DNA of 54,624 nt, taken from positions 115,753 through 170,376 of the forward strand of contig PXRR01000008.1 of assembly GCA_003021975.1 (NCBI GenBank). The letters run 5' to 3'. The notes under the pieces were generated by a model, which saw nothing but the letters and a program-made list of their open reading frames with translations, was not told the DNA's origin and searched no databases. The number at the start of each line of letters is the position of its first letter. The stretch's first letter is position 1. A program made the translations under genes and the position numbers. Positions 17,187 through 28,009 of the stretch are shown here, in pieces. The stretch comes from Halobacteriales archaeon QS_5_70_17. Its GTDB lineage: Archaea; Halobacteriota; Halobacteria; Halobacteriales; Haloarculaceae.

Positions 17187-18942
17187 GCCAGACACAAGAC
17201 ATCGACATCGACGACGCCGACGGCGTCATCCAGAGCGTGAGCGGCCCCGTCGTGGCCGCCACGGACCTCAACGCCCGCATGAACGACGTGGTCTACGTCG
17301 GCGAGGAAGGGCTGATGGGTGAGGTCATCGAGATCGAAGGGGACCTGACTACGATTCAAGTGTACGAGGAAACCTCGGCCGTGGCACCCGGTGAACCCGT
17401 GACTAACACGGGCGAGCCGCTGTCGGTCGACCTCGGGCCGGGGATGCTTGACTCCATCTACGACGGCGTCCAGCGCCCGCTCGACGTGCTCGAAGAGAAG
17501 ATGGGCGCGTTCCTCGACCGCGGCGTCGACGCGCCGGGAATCGACCTCGAGAAGGAGTGGGAGTTCACCCCCGAGGTCAGCGAGGGCGACGAGATCGACC
17601 CCGGCGACGTCGTCGGGACCGTCCCCGAAACAGAGAGCATCGATCACAAGGTGCTGGTGCCGCCGGACTACGAGGGCGGCACCGTCGAGTCCGTCGAGTC
17701 GGGCTCGTTAACCGTCACCGAGCCGATCGCCACCCTCGACAACGGCGAGGAGATCACGATGCGCCAGGAGTGGCCGGTCCGCGAGGGCCGACCGACGGTG
17801 AACAAACAGACGCCGACGACGCCGCTCGTCTCCGGGCAGCGCATCCTCGACGGGCTGTTCCCGCTCGCGAAAGGCGGAACCGCGGCGATTCCGGGGCCGT
17901 TCGGCTCCGGGAAGACCGTCGCTCAGCAGTCGCTGGCGAAGTTCGCCGACGCGGACATCGTCGTCTACATCGGCTGTGGAGAGCGGGGCAACGAGATGAC
18001 CGAGGTGATCGAGGACTTCCCCGAACTCCCCGACCCGCAGACCGGGAATCCGCTGATGACCCGGACGTGCCTCATCGCCAACACGTCGAACATGCCCGTG
18101 GCGGCCCGCGAGTCCTGCGTGTACACGGGGATCACCATCGCGGAGTACTACCGCGACATGGGCTACGACGTGGCGCTGATGGCCGACTCCACCTCCCGGT
18201 GGGCCGAGGCCATGCGCGAGATCTCCTCCCGGCTGGAGGAGATGCCGGGCGAGGAGGGGTACCCCGCGTACCTCGCCGCGCGGCTCAGCGAGTTCTACGA
18301 GCGCGCCGGCTACTTCGAGAACATCAACGGCACGGAGGGGTCGATCTCGGTGATCGGCGCCGTTTCCCCGCCGGGCGGTGACTTCTCCGAGCCGGTGACC
18401 CAGAACACGCTGCGCATCGTCAAGACGTTCTGGGCGCTCGACGCCGACCTCGCCGAGCGCCGGCACTTCCCGGCGATCAACTGGGACGAGTCGTATTCGC
18501 TGTACCGACAGCAACTCGACCCGTGGTTCGAGGAGAACATCGACGGCGACTGGTCGGCGGTCCGCCAGTGGGCCATCGACACGTTGGACGAGGAGAGCGA
18601 GCTCCAGGAGATCGTCCAGCTCGTCGGAAAGGACGCCCTGCCGGAGGACCAGCAGCTCACCCTCGAGGTGGCCCGCTTCCTCCGGGAGGCCTGGCTCCAG
18701 CAGAACGCGTTCCACGACGTCGACCAGTTCTCCCCGCCGGAGAAGACGTTCCTCATGCTGACGGCGATCAAGACGTTCAACGACGAGGCCTTCGAGGCGC
18801 TCGACGCCGGCGTGCCGGTTGAGGAGATCACGGCCATCGACGCCGCCCCGCGGCTCAACCGGATGGGGACGGCCGAGGAGTACGAGGAGTTCATCGAGGA
18901 GCTCAAAGGAGACATCACCGCGCAACTGAGGGACCTCTACTG

Positions 18943-18943
<1 letters not shown>
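17183..18943 (+). CDS. atpA: A-type ATP synthase catalytic subunit A
   Basis: A 586-residue catalytic subunit. The P-loop GPFGSGKTV is near residue 238 and Walker B ([20 protein letters not shown]) lies in the 330-350 region. The non-homologous region typical of A subunits lies at 120-200 ([19 protein letters not shown]). The catalytic-site segments [19 protein letters not shown] and [16 protein letters not shown] are intact. No intein is present, and length is standard. It overlaps atpF by 4 nt and shares one base with atpB. Confidence 0.96.
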
Positions 18944-20315
<1,372 letters not shown>

Positions 20316-20399
20316 TCGCGATCCCTCCCGGCGGCGGTCCGACTGCCAGGAGACGTTCGTCGGATACCTCTCTTCCCGGAGGAGCGTCGGTCGGTAGCG

Positions 20400-20960
20400 A
20401 CGTGTATCGGTCGCGACGGGGGGCCCGCCGAACGCCTCGACGGCCGCGAGGAATTCGCCGTCGACGCGGTGCCGACCGTCGAGGCTGCCCTGGCCGGTAG
20501 GACGACCGGAAGCGACGAAGCGAGGACAGGACCGGAACGGATTCGCGGGCGTCCGGTCGTCGCCGAGGCGTTCCTCAAGTCACCCGCCGTCGTCCCGGGT
20601 GGACCGCCGACTGCCGACTGCCGACTGCCGACTGCCGGGGCACCCTCTCGGCGGTCCACGCCGGCAGCGAGGGTGGATCGACAGACGATCCGGGAACGTC
20701 CGGCGCCGCGGCTTGATTCAACGCGGCCGTCACGGTCGCGATCGGTCGCTCGCCCGACGGCGAAGGATTCTACGTCGAGAACGACGGTCCCGGCGTCCTC
20801 GCCGAGCAGCGAGAGTCAGTGTCCGATCCCGGATGCGCGTCCACACAGGACGAGACCGGCTCCGGACTCCGGACTCCGAACTCCGACCCGTCGAGACCGC
20901 CGCTGAGGCCCACGGTCGGCGGCCGCCCCGGCCGGGACGCGGCGAGGGGCGCCCGGATCG
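20400..20960 (+). pseudogene. Remnant of a sensor histidine kinase
   Basis: The 734 nt between atpB and bat hold two recognisable scraps of a haloarchaeal sensor kinase. Near 20405-20495 a frame reads CIGRDGGPAERLDGREEFAV followed by DAVPTVEAAL, like the N-terminal receiver/sensor start. Near 20733-20850 another reads VTVAIGRSPDGEGFYVENDG then PGVLAEQRESVSDPG and STQDETGSGL, a degraded HATPase G1-G2 region. The phosphoacceptor domain between them is gone, and four tandem copies of gactgcc (20609-20636) sit in the gap. No complete frame remains. Proximity to bat suggests a lost light- or redox-sensing partner, but that is inference. Confidence 0.6.
20609..20636 (+). repeat. Tandem repeat, 4 x 7 bp
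   Basis: Four perfect copies of the unit gactgcc stand head to tail inside the degraded kinase region. It is too short for CRISPR and looks like replication slippage. Confidence 0.85.
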
Positions 20961-21049
20961 GGTCTACCGGCATCGAATTCGCCTGATGTGGGTCGGACGC
21001 GGATTGCGGGCGCGAACAGATTGATGGATCGATAGTCCTGACGCAGGGT

Positions 21050-23074
21050 ATGAGCCGATCCCGAGCGGAGCGCCTGCGCGTGCTCGTCGTCGGCACTGAC
21101 TCCGAGCGACGTGCTGAGGTTGCCCGCGCGCTCGACACCGATCGGATCGTCGTCGAGACGGTCCAGCGACCCGACGCCGGCGGCCAGCGACTGGGCGAGG
21201 TGGACTACGACGCCCTCGTCGTCGACCTGACGTCACTGATTGACGGTCTCGATTTTCTGCGGTCGGTCCGGGAATGGTCCGACGTCCCGGTCACCGCGCT
21301 GATCGAAGACGCCCGGGTCGAAGCGGTGTTCGACGCAGGCGCGACTGACTGCGTCCACGTCGCCGGCAGCTCCGACCCGTTCGCCCGTCTGGCGGGTCGC
21401 ATACGCAGTATCGTCGCCTGGCGCGGTCCCGAGGGCGATCGCGCGCGCGCGGCTATCACCCAGGACCTGATGGAGCGGGCGATGGACGCCGCTCCTATCG
21501 GCATCACGGTTTCGGATCCGGACCTCCCCGACAACCCACTGGTCTACGTCAACGACTCCTACGCGGACATGACCGGCTACGAACGCTCGGAGGCGCTAGG
21601 CCGTAACTGTCGGTTCCTCCAGGGACAGGGCAGCGACCCGGAGACCGTCGCCGCGATGCGCGAGGCTGTCGCGACCGACGACCCCGTCTCCGTGGAACTC
21701 GTCAACTACCGGAAGGACGGCACCTCCTTCTGGAATCGGGTCGACATCGCGCCGGTCCGCGACGGGTCGGGCGCGGTCACTCACTTCGTCGGCTTCCAGA
21801 CCGACATCACCGAGCGTAAACGGGCCGAGGCCGAGGCCAAGCGGTACGCCGTCGCCGCCGCCCGGGAGCGCGAGCACCTCCAGCACCTCGTCGACCGGAT
21901 CGAGGGACTGATCAGGGACGTCACGGCGGTTCTGATCCGAGGAGAGAGCCGCCGACAACTCGAGACGGAGGTCTGCGAGCGACTGGTCGAGTCCGGACCG
22001 TATGCCGCTGCTTGGATCGGGGACGTGGACATGGGTGCGGACGTGATCGCCCCGCGGGTCAGAGTCGGGAGCGGGACGGCGGCGCCCCCGGACGAACTGA
22101 TTCTCGACCGGCGCGAAGGGTCGATCGATCCCACCGTCCGCGCGGTGGCGGCCCGGGAGGTCGAGATCGGGCGGGACGACGGCGAAGGGCTCCACCCCGA
22201 CGGACCGGCGTTCCCGGACGCACTCCGATCGGTCGCAGCCGTCCCGCTGGCCCACCGCGAGACGCTGTACGGGGTACTGAACGTCTATGCCGGAACCCCG
22301 GACGCCTTCGACCGAGAGCGGGTCGTCCTGTCGCTGCTGGGACGGTCGGTCGGCGCAGCGATCAGTGCGGTCGAGAGCCGGCGGGTCCTCTTCGGAACCG
22401 CTGTCACTGAACTCGAGATCGGGCTCGAGGACGACACCTTCGTCCCGCTCGCGGCGGCGATCGACGCTCAGATCGCCTACGAGGGGGCCGTTCCGCGGGA
22501 CGGAAGTTCGGTTACCGTCTTTGCGACCGTCACCCCCGACGGCGATCGGGTGTCGGCGGTCGCCGAGGACCTGCCGGGAGTCGAGCGGGCCACCCGGGTC
22601 ACCGTCAGCGAGGACGACGAGGACGCGTCCGGGCTTTACGAGTTCCGCTGCTCGTCGGACTCGTTCGTCACGCGAGTCGTCGACGCCGGCGGGCGGATCC
22701 GCCGGTTCCGGGCCGAGAAGGGGTCTCTGGAACTCCTCGTCGAGACGGCCGACAGATCTACCGCCCGGTCGCTGTTCGCCGGCCTCCGGGAAGCTTTCGA
22801 CGGGGCCGAACTGCTGCGGTCGCGCGACCGCGACCGCCAACCCCGGACTCGCCGGGACCTCCTCGGTGAACTGGAGGACCTGTTGACCGAGCGCCAGCGG
22901 ACCGCGCTGCGAACGGCCTATCTCGCCGGCTACTTCGAGTGGCCCCACGCGGTCTCCGGGGACGAACTGGCCGACGCGATGGGCGTTTCCCGATCGACGT
23001 TCCACCAGCACCTCCGGACCGCCCAGCGGAAGTTCCTGAACGCAGTCTACGAACCGGACGCGGAACCTAACTAG
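21050..23074 (+). CDS. bat: Bacterioopsin transcriptional activator Bat with LOV photosensor domain
   Basis: A 674-residue regulator with four parts. Residues 10-120 form a receiver-like domain. Residues about 140-255 form a PAS/LOV domain with the flavin-adduct motif GRNCRFLQG (Cys187), [12 protein letters not shown] and GFQTDI (Gln250), so the full LOV signature is present. A GAF domain lies at about 280-440. The BAT and HTH_10 DNA-binding region runs from about 460 to the end ([20 protein letters not shown] and [18 protein letters not shown]). Bat of Halobacterium activates bop and related genes under light and low oxygen. Here it lies directly upstream of bop in the same direction, and its stop codon is embedded in the first Bat-box-like site. 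A blue-light-responsive activator is the natural inference. Confidence 0.9.
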   Translation: MSRSRAERLRVLVVGTDSERRAEVARALDTDRIVVETVQRPDAGGQRLGEVDYDALVVDLTSLIDGLDFLRSVREWSDVPVTALIEDARVEAVFDAGATDCVHVAGSSDPFARLAGRIRSIVAWRGPEGDRARAAITQDLMERAMDAAPIGITVSDPDLPDNPLVYVNDSYADMTGYERSEALGRNCRFLQGQGSDPETVAAMREAVATDDPVSVELVNYRKDGTSFWNRVDIAPVRDGSGAVTHFVGFQTDITERKRAEAEAKRYAVAAAREREHLQHLVDRIEGLIRDVTAVLIRGESRRQLETEVCERLVESGPYAAAWIGDVDMGADVIAPRVRVGSGTAAPPDELILDRREGSIDPTVRAVAAREVEIGRDDGEGLHPDGPAFPDALRSVAAVPLAHRETLYGVLNVYAGTPDAFDRERVVLSLLGRSVGAAISAVESRRVLFGTAVTELEIGLEDDTFVPLAAAIDAQIAYEGAVPRDGSSVTVFATVTPDGDRVSAVAEDLPGVERATRVTVSEDDEDASGLYEFRCSSDSFVTRVVDAGGRIRRFRAEKGSLELLVETADRSTARSLFAGLREAFDGAELLRSRDRDRQPRTRRDLLGELEDLLTERQRTALRTAYLAGYFEWPHAVSGDELADAMGVSRSTFHQHLRTAQRKFLNAVYEPDAEPN

Positions 23075-23079
23075 TTGGG
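23065..23079 (+). promoter_or_regulatory. Bat-box (UAS)-like site 1, perfect match
   Basis: The sequence ACCTAACTAGTTGGG fits the Halobacterium bop upstream activator consensus as I remember it (ACC-NN-ACTAGTT-N-GG) at every specified position. It overlaps the bat stop codon (TAG at 23072-23074). Its start is 41 nt upstream of site 2. Confidence 0.7.
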
Positions 23080-23105
23080 GTGCGAATTCATACGGCCCGG
23101 GAATA

Positions 23106-23120
23106 CCCGAACTAGTGTGG
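23106..23120 (+). promoter_or_regulatory. Bat-box (UAS)-like site 2, TATA-proximal
   Basis: The sequence CCCGAACTAGTGTGG matches 11 of the 13 specified positions of the same remembered consensus. It sits just upstream of the bop TATA-like element, the position the UAS holds in Halobacterium. Confidence 0.65.
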
Positions 23121-23126
23121 GACTCT

Positions 23127-23134
23127 CTTTATTA
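23127..23134 (+). promoter_or_regulatory. TATA-like element of bop
   Basis: The sequence ctttatta is centred 32 nt upstream of the ATG at 23163. This predicts a leader of only a few nucleotides, as reported for bop mRNA. The nearer ATG at 23142 would fall upstream of that transcription start. Confidence 0.6.
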
Positions 23135-23162
23135 CTGTAGGATGAATAATAATAGCCGCGCC

Positions 23163-23897
23163 ATGGCACAACCAGGTTCTGAGTCGATCTGGCTCTGGAT
23201 CGGTACCCTCGGAATGACCCTCGGTACCCTCGTGTTCGTCGCGCGGGGACGCGGGGTACGCGACGAGGAGCAACAGTTGTTCTACATCGTCACCACCTTC
23301 ATCACGACCGTCGCCGCTGCGTCGTACTTCGCGATGGCGACCGGGCTCGGTCTCATCGAGGTGACCGTCGCCGGACAGACCCTCGACATCTACTGGGCGC
23401 GGTACGCCGACTGGCTGATCACGACGCCGCTGTTGTTGTTCGATCTCGCGCTTCTGGCGGGTGCCGACCGGAACACGATCTACACGCTGGTCGGACTGGA
23501 CGTCTTCATGATCCTGACGGGGCTGGCGGGTGCGCTGGCGACCTCGAGTCCCGGCGTCCGCATCGCTTGGTGGGCGATCAGCACTGGTGCGTTGCTGGCC
23601 CTGCTGTACTTCCTCGTGGCGGCACTGTCGGAGTCCGCGAAGCGCCAACCGGAGGACGTGGCGAGCCTCGCGGGGACGCTGCGGAACATGATCATCGTCC
23701 TGTGGCTGGCTTACCCCGTGGTCTGGATCCTCGGGACCGAGGGGACCATCGGCATCCTCCCGCTGTACTGGGAGACGGCCGCGTTCATGGTTCTCGACCT
23801 GACGGCGAAGGTCGGATTCGGACTGGTGTTGCTCCGGAGCCGTAACATCCTCGACGAGGTCAACCGCCCGGCCGCACAGCGCGGTCGGACGGCCTGA
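23163..23897 (+). CDS. bop: Bacteriorhodopsin-type light-driven proton pump
   Basis: A 244-residue seven-helix retinal protein. Starting at [10 protein letters not shown], the key residues are Arg80, Asp83, Thr87 and Asp94 (equivalent to R82, D85, T89 and D96 of Halobacterium BR: motif [10 protein letters not shown] then FDLALL), release-group glutamates Glu193 and Glu204, counter-ion Asp212 and Schiff-base Lys216 ([10 protein letters not shown]). This DTD set with the release glutamates marks an outward proton pump rather than halorhodopsin or a sensory rhodopsin. Two tandem Bat-box-like sites and a TATA element precede it. Genes for making retinal follow directly. An in-frame ATG at 23142 is possible but lies upstream of the predicted transcription start. 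Confidence 0.94.
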   Translation: MAQPGSESIWLWIGTLGMTLGTLVFVARGRGVRDEEQQLFYIVTTFITTVAAASYFAMATGLGLIEVTVAGQTLDIYWARYADWLITTPLLLFDLALLAGADRNTIYTLVGLDVFMILTGLAGALATSSPGVRIAWWAISTGALLALLYFLVAALSESAKRQPEDVASLAGTLRNMIIVLWLAYPVVWILGTEGTIGILPLYWETAAFMVLDLTAKVGFGLVLLRSRNILDEVNRPAAQRGRTA

Positions 23898-23942
23898 CCC
23901 GGCCGGCGACGCCCGGTCGCCAGCCCTCTCCCGGACTCCCCT

Positions 23943-24674
23943 ATGTCTCTGACATATGCTCAGTTTCACGCGCTGTTCGTCGTCCCGCCGGCGACCGGGC
24001 TCTGGTTCGCCGTCCGCCGCCGAAGTACGGCCCGAGATCCGTGGCGACCGCGACCGGCCGCGGTGGCGCTGCTCTCGGTCATCGCGCTCGCCTACACGAC
24101 GCCCTGGGACAACTACCTCATCGAGCAAGGGGTGTGGTGGTACGGCGAGGGGCGCGTAGCGGCGACGCTCTGGCGGGCCCCCGTCGAGGAGTATCTGTTC
24201 ATCGCTCTCCAGCCGGTCGTCGCGGGCCTGTGGATCCATCTCCTCCCGGCGCCGTCGGTGCTCCCGTCGGCACTCCCGGCAGTGTCCCTCCGGTCGCGCG
24301 TCGCGGGAGCCATCGCTGGGCTGACCGTCGGGGCCGCGGGCCTGGGTCTGCTGTCGACCCCGTCGACGTACTACCTGGGCGCTATCGTCGCCTGGAGCGG
24401 GCCGGTGCTGGCACTGCAGTGGGGGGTCGGCTGGCCCGTCATCTGGCGGCTCCGGCGGACCGTCGCCCTCGGCGTCCTCGTCCCCTCGGCGTACCTCTGG
24501 GTCGCCGACGCTATCGCCATCGATCGGGGAGTCTGGATCATCGCAGAGCGGTACACGACGGGGATCGCCGTCGGCGGCCTGCCCGTCGAGGAGGCGGTCT
24601 TCTTCGTCGTGACCAACCTGTTCGTCGTTCAGGGGCTGGTACTGTACGACTGGGTGATCGCCCGATGGGAGTGA
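23943..24674 (+). CDS. crtY: Lycopene beta-cyclase (archaeal/fungal CrtY-type)
   Basis: A 243-residue membrane protein with two homologous lycopene-cyclase domains, which cyclises lycopene to beta-carotene, the precursor of retinal. Each half carries the P-V-E-E signature (APVEEYLFIA near residue 83 and LPVEEAVFFV near residue 218). TTPWDNYLIEQGVWWY (about 52-67) is the conserved region of the first domain. About six to seven membrane helices are evident. The gene starts 46 nt after bop without a visible promoter of its own and overlaps brp by 10 nt, so bop-crtY-brp look like one transcript. Confidence 0.9.
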   Translation: MSLTYAQFHALFVVPPATGLWFAVRRRSTARDPWRPRPAAVALLSVIALAYTTPWDNYLIEQGVWWYGEGRVAATLWRAPVEEYLFIALQPVVAGLWIHLLPAPSVLPSALPAVSLRSRVAGAIAGLTVGAAGLGLLSTPSTYYLGAIVAWSGPVLALQWGVGWPVIWRLRRTVALGVLVPSAYLWVADAIAIDRGVWIIAERYTTGIAVGGLPVEEAVFFVVTNLFVVQGLVLYDWVIARWE

Positions 24675-25676
24675 GCCCCGCTGCCCGGCGACGACCGATC
24701 GCTGGGACGCCAGTCGCCCACCTCGCCCTCCTGCCCGGCTGGATCGCCGCCGGGGGGCTGCTGGTCGTTGCGCTCGCCGACGTGTCGCTCCCGCCGGCGT
24801 ACGGTTACGCGGTGCTGATCGTCGGCGCCGTCCTCTTCGGACTGCCCCACGGGGCCGTCGACTACCTGGTGCCGGCCCGCGCCGCCGGATCGCGTCCGAT
24901 CCGGTCGCTGGTCGCGGTCGGCGGACTCTATCTGGTCTTCGGTGGCGCGTACGCGGCCCTCTGGTTTCTCGCGCCCGCCGTCGCCGCCGTCGGCTTCCTC
25001 GGACTCACGTGGTACCACTGGGGACAGGGGGACCTCCACGCGCTCGTGGCTCTGGCCGGCGCCGATCACCTCCGGACCCGTCGGCGCCGAATCGCGACCG
25101 TCGCCGTCCGGGGTGGTCTGCCGATGGTCGTCCCGCTACTGGCGTTTCCCGATCGCTACCGCGCGGTGGTCGCCTCGTTCGTCGCGCCGTTCGCCGGCTC
25201 CCGGTCTCTCCTCGCCGTCCTGTTCGCGACCGAGGTCCGCCTCGCGCTGGGCGGCGGACTGGCAGCACTGACGGTGGCCGCGCTCGCGGTCGGTCGCGAC
25301 GGGACGGATCCCCGGGGCTGGCGGCTCGAGGCCGCCGAGACGGGCCTCCTGTGGGTGTACTTCGCGGTCGCCCCGCCGGTGCTGGCCGTCGGCGTGTACT
25401 TCTCGCTGTGGCACAGCGTCCGCCACGCCGCCCGGTACGCGCTGCTCGACGGGAACGCTGGCGGGGGCGACGGTCGCCGCGCTCGCACTGCTGGGGGTGC
25501 TGGCGGCACTCGTCCCCGTCCCGCCGGCGAGCACGGACGGGTGGATCGCGCTCTATCTCGTTCTGGTGGCAGTGCTGACGCTCCCTCACGCCGTCGTCGT
25601 GACGTGGCTCGACCGGCGTCAGACCCTCTGGACGCCGCCGCAGCGTGGCCTCCGCACGCGTAACGGCAACAGGTAA
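24665..25676 (+). pseudogene. brp: Brp/Blh-type beta-carotene 15,15'-dioxygenase, frameshifted near the C-terminus
   Basis: This membrane enzyme cleaves beta-carotene to two retinals for bacteriorhodopsin. From the ATG at 24665 the frame gives the family motifs LFGLPHGAVDYLVP, LGLTWYHWGQGDLHAL and YFSLWHSVRHAARYALLD, the His residues being the iron ligands. At about 25450 the frame changes. The expected last helices ([39 protein letters not shown]) continue in another frame to a TAA at 25674-25676. All metal-ligand motifs are upstream of the break. Either a short deletion has destroyed the C-terminal helices or the sequence has an error here. Confidence 0.82.
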
Positions 25677-25704
25677 GAGGCTCCGCGGGCTAGTCACGGC
25701 CACT

Positions 25705-26400
25705 ATGGCCAAGGACGTCAAGCCGACGCGCAAGAACCTCATGGCGATCGAGGAGCGCATCGAGCTCTCCGAGCGGGGCCACGACACGCTGGAGAAGAAA
25801 CGCGACGGCCTCATCATGGAGTTCATGGACATCCTGGACCAGGCCCAGGACGTCCGCGAGGACCTCGACGACGCCTACGAGACCGCCCAGCGCAACATCA
25901 ACATGGCGCGGGCGATGGACGGCGACGTCGCGGTCCGGGGCGCGGCCGCCGCGCTCAAGGAGCACCCCGAGATCACCACCCAGTCGAAGAACATCATGGG
26001 CGTGGTCGTCCCCCAGATCGAGTCCTCGAAGGTCAGCAAGTCCCTCGACCAGCGGGGCTACGGCGTCGTCGGTACCTCGGCGCGCATCGACGAGGCCGCC
26101 GAGGCCTACGAGGAACTGCTCGAACAGATCATCCTCGCCGCCGAGGTCGAGACGGCGATGAAGAAGATGCTCGAGGAGATCGAGACGACCAAGCGCCGCG
26201 TCAACGCCCTCGAGTTCAAGCTCCTGCCCGACCTCAAGAGCAATCAGGAGTACATCGAGCAGAAGCTCGAGGAGCAGGAGCGCGAGGAGATCTTCCGCAT
26301 GAAGAAGATCAAGGCAAAGAAGGAAGAGGAGGAAGACGAGGCCGAGGCCGCCGAGGAGATCGACGAGGCCAAACAGGAGACGGTCACCGCCGACGACTGA
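25705..26400 (+). CDS. atpD: A-type ATP synthase subunit D (central rotor shaft)
   Basis: A 231-residue coiled-coil rotor subunit, the gamma-like shaft turning inside the A3B3 head. It begins [19 protein letters not shown] and ends with the long helix [13 protein letters not shown]-type segment, then a Lys/Glu-rich tail. The conserved [12 protein letters not shown] motif is near residue 175. In this window it is cut off from atpB by the 5.4 kb kinase-remnant/bat/bop/crtY/brp block. It starts 28 nt after the brp stop and has no strong TATA-like element, so read-through from the rhodopsin genes is plausible. Confidence 0.95.
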   Translation: MAKDVKPTRKNLMAIEERIELSERGHDTLEKKRDGLIMEFMDILDQAQDVREDLDDAYETAQRNINMARAMDGDVAVRGAAAALKEHPEITTQSKNIMGVVVPQIESSKVSKSLDQRGYGVVGTSARIDEAAEAYEELLEQIILAAEVETAMKKMLEEIETTKRRVNALEFKLLPDLKSNQEYIEQKLEEQEREEIFRMKKIKAKKEEEEDEAEAAEEIDEAKQETVTADD

Positions 26401-26487
26401 GCACCGACGACCGGATCGCGACCGCGTCGGCGCGTCCGCTCGCCGCCCTTTCTACACGCTTTTCCCCGCGCCCCGCCCACCGCCGGT

Positions 26488-26883
26488 ATGGCCTGCCCGA
26501 ACTGCGGAGCGCCCCGCATCGCCTTCCTCGTGCCCGACGACCTACGCGCGCACGTCCCCGAGGAACCGCCCGCGGTGGCGCTGTGCACGACCTGCCTCGC
26601 GATGGAGCCGGCCGACCCGGCCGGCGCGGCCGCCGAGCCCGACCTCTCGCGGATCAGCGACGCCCTGCCCGACGGCGAGGCGGCGACCCCGCTGGCGCTG
26701 GCGCTCGGACAGCTCGACTCGCTGGCGCTGTACCGCGGGGACATCGAGGCGCTGCTCGAGCGCGCCGAGCGGGGCGGCGCCGACCCGCTCCTGTTGATCG
26801 ACCGCCTCGACGCTCAGGGATCGGTGCAGGCGCGGGCGGACCTCGCGCGCCGCCGCCACCAGCTCGAACAGCTCCTAGACTGA
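26488..26883 (+). CDS. Small zinc-ribbon protein conserved in haloarchaea (DUF6276-like)
   Basis: A 131-residue soluble protein. An N-terminal zinc ribbon is formed by CPNCG (residues 3-7) and CTTC (33-36). The rest is acidic and helical (LSRISDALPDGEAATPLALA, then a Arg/Glu-rich C-terminal helix). I recall such a gene downstream of atpD in haloarchaea, but its function is unknown and the DUF assignment is from memory. Confidence 0.7.
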   Translation: MACPNCGAPRIAFLVPDDLRAHVPEEPPAVALCTTCLAMEPADPAGAAAEPDLSRISDALPDGEAATPLALALGQLDSLALYRGDIEALLERAERGGADPLLLIDRLDAQGSVQARADLARRRHQLEQLLD

Positions 26884-26923
26884 TACCCTAAACCCTTAAT
26901 CCGATACAGGTACGAGACCCGAC

Positions 26924-27954
26924 GTGTTCGTCCCCGCCGAATCCCTGGCCGACGCTCCGGACCTGCTCCGGTTGCTGGCCGTGCCGACGTTCGCCTGGGC
27001 GGCCTACCGGGACGTCCGCACCCGCCGGGTCTCGAACCGGACCTGGCTACCGCTCGCGGCCGTGGGTGTCGCCCTGCTGGCGTGGGACCTCCAGTCGGTG
27101 CTGGGCGGGCCGGCGTCCGTCCGCCGACCGTTCGCTCTCCGGGCGGCCGTGAGCCTGGGCATCGTCGCGCCGCTCGGCTACCTCTTCTGGCGGCTGGGCG
27201 GGTTCGGCGGCGCCGACGCGAAGGCGCTGATCGCGCTCGCGGTCGCCTTCCCGACCTACCCCGTCTACTACCTCCCCGGGGCGGCGCTGCCCCTGGAACC
27301 GAGTCGACTGGGGGTGTTCTCGCTGACCGTCCTCACGAACACCGTGCTCGTGGGCCTCGCCTACCCCGTCTGGCTGACGGCGCGCAACGCCGCCGCCGGC
27401 GAGTTCGCCCCGCGGATGGTCGTCGGCCGGCGGATCCCGGCCCGGGCGGCCGTCGGGGAGTACGGCCGCCTGCTCGACAGCGGCCTCGACCTCGACGCCC
27501 TGCGGATGTACCTCCGCTGGCGGGGGTGTTCGCTGGCGGCGCTCCGGGCGGCCCCCGCGGCCCACCGGGACCCGGCGAGCGTCGGGGCTACGAACGACCC
27601 CGGTGACGGCACGGTCGGGACCGCCCCGGCACCCGAGTCACCGGGGACGCGGCCGGTCTCCGACGGCGGACGGATCGACCCCGAGGGCGGCGACCGGGGG
27701 CCGGTCGCAGTCGAGGCACGCTCCGAGCCAGCGGCGGCGACGGCGCGGCGGCCTTCCTCGCGGCCGTCGACGACGACGCCTACGGCACTACGCCCGCGGA
27801 ACTGCGGGCGGGGCTGGACGCGCTGACCGAGCGCGAGACGGTGTGGCTGACGCCGGGGCTGCCCTTCCTCGTCCCCATGTTCGTCGGGCTGGTCGTCGCG
27901 CTCACCTACGGCGACCTGCTGTACGCCCTGCTGGCGACGCTGGGCGCGATCTGA
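26924..27954 (+). pseudogene. Prepilin peptidase (A24 family, PibD-like), frame changed in the hydrophilic loop
   Basis: This membrane aspartyl protease would cleave class III signal peptides of pilins and archaellins. The GTG at 26924 lies 27 nt after a cttaat element. Catalytic Asp residues are in [14 protein letters not shown] (near residue 29) and [14 protein letters not shown] (near 98), with helices around them. After about residue 260 the frame runs into Arg/Ser/Thr-rich nonsense. The expected ending ([20 protein letters not shown], then [21 protein letters not shown]) is in another frame up to the TGA at 27952-27954. The shift lies near 27725-27745. The catalytic part is untouched. 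Confidence 0.78.
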
Positions 27955-28009
27955 TCTGGTCCCGGTAAGGGCCGGATGGTACACCGTCGCTCCCGGGCAA
28001 GGGGGCCAC

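Noticed and set aside
20609-20636. Short direct repeats considered as a CRISPR
   Set aside because: The units are 7 bp with no spacers, a simple tandem repeat. No cas gene is present in the window.
20316-25704. Insertion sequence or integrase-mediated island as the origin of the rhodopsin block
   Set aside because: I see no transposase, integrase, tRNA target or matching terminal repeats at the edges. The block's base composition looks like its surroundings apart from the AT-richer bop promoter.
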